A DNA stretch of 64,000 nucleotides from Dyella_B sp035690825 (GTDB lineage: Bacteria > Pseudomonadota > Gammaproteobacteria > Xanthomonadales > Rhodanobacteraceae), in contig NZ_JBQCHP010000065.1 of NCBI RefSeq assembly GCF_051954575.1, positions 62,001-126,000 of the forward strand, read 5' to 3'. Shown piece after piece: positions 62,029 through 64,000 of this stretch (position 1 is its first letter; every line of letters begins with the position of its first letter). The notes below the pieces were generated by a model. The model had not been told where the DNA came from, searched no databases, and saw only the letters and a list, made by a program, of their open reading frames with translations. Both the position numbers and the translations under genes were made by a program.

Positions 62029-62337
62029 ATGTTACCGATGGTGCTGTATGTGCTAGGCGGCCTGATGCTGGTCGGCGCCGGCATTGCCGTGTTGACTGGC
62101 GTGATGGTGGCCTTGCTGCCTCAGTTGATCTTCGGTGGCCTCCTGTTGGTGGTGGGGCTGGCGATCGAACGCTGGCGCTACAAGCCGCTGTTGCGCGGCG
62201 GCCCGGACCCGCGCTGGGAGGATACGGGCGAGCGCTTCATCGACCCAGGCACGGGCCAGCTCACCGCCGTGTATTTCGATGCGCAGCGCGGCGAACGGCA
62301 TTATGTGGTGGTGGATGAGCAGCGGCACTCTTCTTAA
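62029..62337 (+). CDS. Small membrane protein of unknown function
   Basis: 102 residues. Two adjoining membrane segments (about 3-25 and 28-46) precede a cytoplasmic tail containing RWEDTGERFIDPGTGQLTAVYFDAQRGERHYV, a short beta-rich segment. I do not recognise the family. It follows ybjQ by eight bases and is likely cotranscribed with it. Confidence 0.75.
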   Translation: MLPMVLYVLGGLMLVGAGIAVLTGVMVALLPQLIFGGLLLVVGLAIERWRYKPLLRGGPDPRWEDTGERFIDPGTGQLTAVYFDAQRGERHYVVVDEQRHSS

Positions 62338-62404
62338 CGGGACGCTAGCCCATCGTTGGCTAGGATCGCGTTCCATCGATTGATGTAAATCCAAAGGAGT
62401 AGCC

Positions 62405-63160
62405 ATGCCGTCAGGTAATCCGGTTCTACGCAACAAGGCATTCGAAGGCCTGCCCATCGCGGGCGAGCGAATGACAATGAATGGTACTGTCACGCGCACG
62501 GCGCTGTTGCTGGCGTTGGCGGTGATCACCGGCGGCTGGACCTGGCAGCGTTTTGCCGAGGTGGCCGCGGACGGTGGTCTGAACGCCGCGCTGGCCGCGG
62601 TCAGCCCATTCATGTGGGGCGGCTTGCTGGTGGGCGTGGTGCTGGCGCTGGTCACCACCTTCGTGCAGCGCTGGGCAGGCATCACCGCGCCCCTGTATGC
62701 GATCGCCGAAGGCTTTGCGCTGGGCGGCATTTCCGCGGTGATGAACCTGCGTTTCCCCGGCATCGTGCTGCAGGCGATCATGCTGACGGTCGGCGTGCTT
62801 GCAGTGATGCTGCTGGCCTATCGCTCGGGCTGGATCAAGGTCACCGACAAGTTCCGCATGGGCGTGGTCGCCGCCACCGGCGGCATCGCATTGCTATACC
62901 TGGTGGACATCGGGCTGCGCACATTCACGCAGATCCAGATTCCCTTTATCCATGAAACCGGCGCGATCGGCATCGGCTTCAGCCTGCTGGTGGTCGGCCT
63001 GGCCGCACTCAACCTCGTGCTCGATTTCGACATGATCGACCGCGCCGCCAGCCAGGGCGCGCCGAAGTATATGGAGTGGTACGGCGCATTCGCGCTGATG
63101 GTGACGCTGGTGTGGCTCTACATGGAATTGCTGCGCCTGCTGTCCAAGGCGCGCCGCTAA
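62405..63160 (+). CDS. Bax inhibitor-1/YccA family membrane protein
   Basis: 251 residues with about seven membrane segments. The N-terminal MPSGNPVLRNKAFEG is typical of the YccA branch found in xanthomonads and actinobacteria, and GISAVMNLRFPGIVLQAIMLT plus VLDFDMIDRAASQGAPKYMEWYGAF carry the conserved acidic and aromatic residues of BI-1 proteins, which act as pH-sensitive Ca2+ leaks or FtsH modulators. AAAGGAG precedes the ATG. It is 67 bases from the small membrane protein gene. Confidence 0.9.
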   Translation: MPSGNPVLRNKAFEGLPIAGERMTMNGTVTRTALLLALAVITGGWTWQRFAEVAADGGLNAALAAVSPFMWGGLLVGVVLALVTTFVQRWAGITAPLYAIAEGFALGGISAVMNLRFPGIVLQAIMLTVGVLAVMLLAYRSGWIKVTDKFRMGVVAATGGIALLYLVDIGLRTFTQIQIPFIHETGAIGIGFSLLVVGLAALNLVLDFDMIDRAASQGAPKYMEWYGAFALMVTLVWLYMELLRLLSKARR

Positions 63161-63181
63161 AGTAGTTGCAGGAAACGCCCC

Positions 63182-63268
63182 GTAGGTTGGGGTGAGGCCC
63201 CAGCCGAATCCCAACGGCGCCATGCGCATTTCCACGTTGGGGTTCGGCTGCGCCTCAGCCCAACTTAC
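63182..63268. repeat. Family A palindromic repeat, copy 12 (extended variant)
   Basis: GTAGGTTGGGGTGAGGCCCC begins the copy and GGCTGCGCCTCAGCCCAACT (then TAC) ends it. The inner loop is longer than usual (87 bases). It lies between the YccA gene and murJ. Confidence 0.85.
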
Positions 63269-63277
63269 GAGACTCGC

Positions 63278-63300
63278 AAGGGTAGCGTAATGCTACCCTT
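63278..63300. terminator. Hairpin terminator before murJ
   Basis: AAGGGTAGC-GTAAT-GCTACCCTT is a strong 9-bp stem followed by ACCGCTTTT, a weak T tract. It could end the yccA transcript or attenuate read-through into murJ. Confidence 0.6.
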
Positions 63301-63327
63301 ACCGCTTTTGCAGCAGAGCAAATCGGT

Positions 63328-64000
63328 ATGACGAAAGAGGCGGGCCGCGGACATGCCTTGCTGGTCGGCGCAGGCATTCTTTGCAGCCGCCTGTTCGGAC
63401 TGGTGCGGCAGCGGGTGTTCTCGCATTACTTTGGCCTGTCCGATGCCGCGGACATCTTCAGCGCGGCGCTGCGTGTACCTAACTTCCTGCAGAACCTGTT
63501 CGGCGAAGGCGTGCTGTCGGCCTCCTTCATTCCGGTCTATGCGCGCCTGCTGGCGCAGCACAAACAGGAAGAGGCCGATCGCCTGGCCGGCGCCATCTTC
63601 GCCATCCTCGCGCTGATCATTTCGGTGATTGTCGCCGTTGGCGTGCTGGCGACGCCGTATCTGCTATGGCTGATCGCACCGGGTTACACCGGCGAGAAGC
63701 GCGAGCTCACCATTCTGATCGTGCGCATTCTGTTTCCAGGCACCGGCATCCTGGTGTGGTCGGCATGGTGTTTGGGAATCCTCAATGGCCACCACAAGTT
63801 CTTTCTCTCCTATGCGGCGCCGGTGATCTGGAACGTTTCCATGATCGCGACGATGCTGCTTTTCCGCCATCTGGATGCGAATCGCCTGATCGTGTACCTG
63901 GCATGGGGCACGGTGCTTGGATGCTTGCTGCAGTTCCTGGTGCAGCTCGGTCCGGTGCTGAAGCTGGTACCGAACTTGCGTCTGCGGTTGGACACGAAAA
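63328..64000 (+). CDS. murJ: Lipid II flippase MurJ (partial, C-terminus off the window)
   Basis: The first 224 residues are present. GAGILCSRLFGLVRQRVFSHYFG is the MOP-fold TM1 signature with the essential arginines; RVPNFLQNLFGEGVLSASFIPVYARLL is the TM2/loop hallmark of MurJ. Six to seven membrane segments are visible. It flips lipid II across the inner membrane for peptidoglycan synthesis. The frame stays open to the right edge. Confidence 0.95.
   Translation, partial: MTKEAGRGHALLVGAGILCSRLFGLVRQRVFSHYFGLSDAADIFSAALRVPNFLQNLFGEGVLSASFIPVYARLLAQHKQEEADRLAGAIFAILALIISVIVAVGVLATPYLLWLIAPGYTGEKRELTILIVRILFPGTGILVWSAWCLGILNGHHKFFLSYAAPVIWNVSMIATMLLFRHLDANRLIVYLAWGTVLGCLLQFLVQLGPVLKLVPNLRLRLDTK

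Noticed and set aside
2634..63268. Family A repeats as a CRISPR array
   Set aside because: Copies are dispersed over the window singly, are palindromic over their whole length, and have no regular spacers or cas genes.

Overview
The window is a GC-rich stretch of bacterial chromosome. Family content points to a gammaproteobacterium of the Xanthomonadales/Lysobacterales (Rhodanobacteraceae or Xanthomonadaceae type). The evidence for this is a 1639-residue NAD-glutamate dehydrogenase, an isopropylmalate-like NAD-isocitrate dehydrogenase, a PrxQ-type peroxiredoxin, LpxO, an E1 alpha/beta fusion, and E. coli-like local orders (gcvR/dapA-bamC and queG/nnr-tsaE-amiB). This assignment comes from reading the proteins, not from a search. 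No prophage, integrase, IS transposase or CRISPR array was seen. Both window ends cut genes: a BepA-like M48 protease on the left and murJ on the right.

Layout. 1-2.6 kb: M48 protease (minus), glutaredoxin, an AhpD-fold protein and isocitrate dehydrogenase (plus). 2.7-9.1 kb (minus): an ECF41 sigma factor with its AhpD-like partner and a readable ECF41-type promoter, lpxO, thiD, a GIY-YIG gene framed by repeats, a PIN-PhoH ATPase, peroxiredoxin and gcvR. 9.2-20.8 kb: dapA-bamC, ferredoxin, tRNA-Glu, pcnB-folK-panB-panC-panD, queG, nnr-tsaE-amiB. 21.1-25.6 kb: a two-gene RND pump. 26.1-33 kb: gdhB, nadK and a 5'-nucleotidase. 33.1-43.3 kb: an aldo/keto reductase and a four-gene MdtABC-like pump with its own outer-membrane factor. 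43.7-50.9 kb: DMT transporter, barrel protein, glutaryl-CoA dehydrogenase, a GNAT/nucleotidyltransferase pair and fused E1. 51.1-58.7 kb: diguanylate cyclase, FMN reductase, ppk1, AraC regulator, Fsr-like MFS and a RelB/ParE module. 58.8-64 kb: M16 peptidase, ybjQ, a small membrane protein, a Bax1-I/YccA protein and murJ.

The protein genes are mostly core functions: cell wall, pantothenate/folate and NAD metabolism, queuosine and t6A modification, and efflux. The most unusual layer is the intergenic palindromes. Family A (GTAGGTTGGGGTGCAAACCC paired with its inverse, about 65-85 bp) is present in about twelve copies plus one half copy. Family B is CGTCATTCCGGCGAAGGCC; family C is a longer double hairpin of about 120-140 bp. 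Families A and B fill seven of the eight convergent gene junctions and none of the divergent ones. Four genes take their TAG stop codon from the first bases of a family A copy. Other structures worth a second look are a possible MITE inside a family A copy, a duplicated gcvR 3' end flanking another copy, and a 169-bp imperfect palindrome covering the pcnB ribosome-binding site and start codon.
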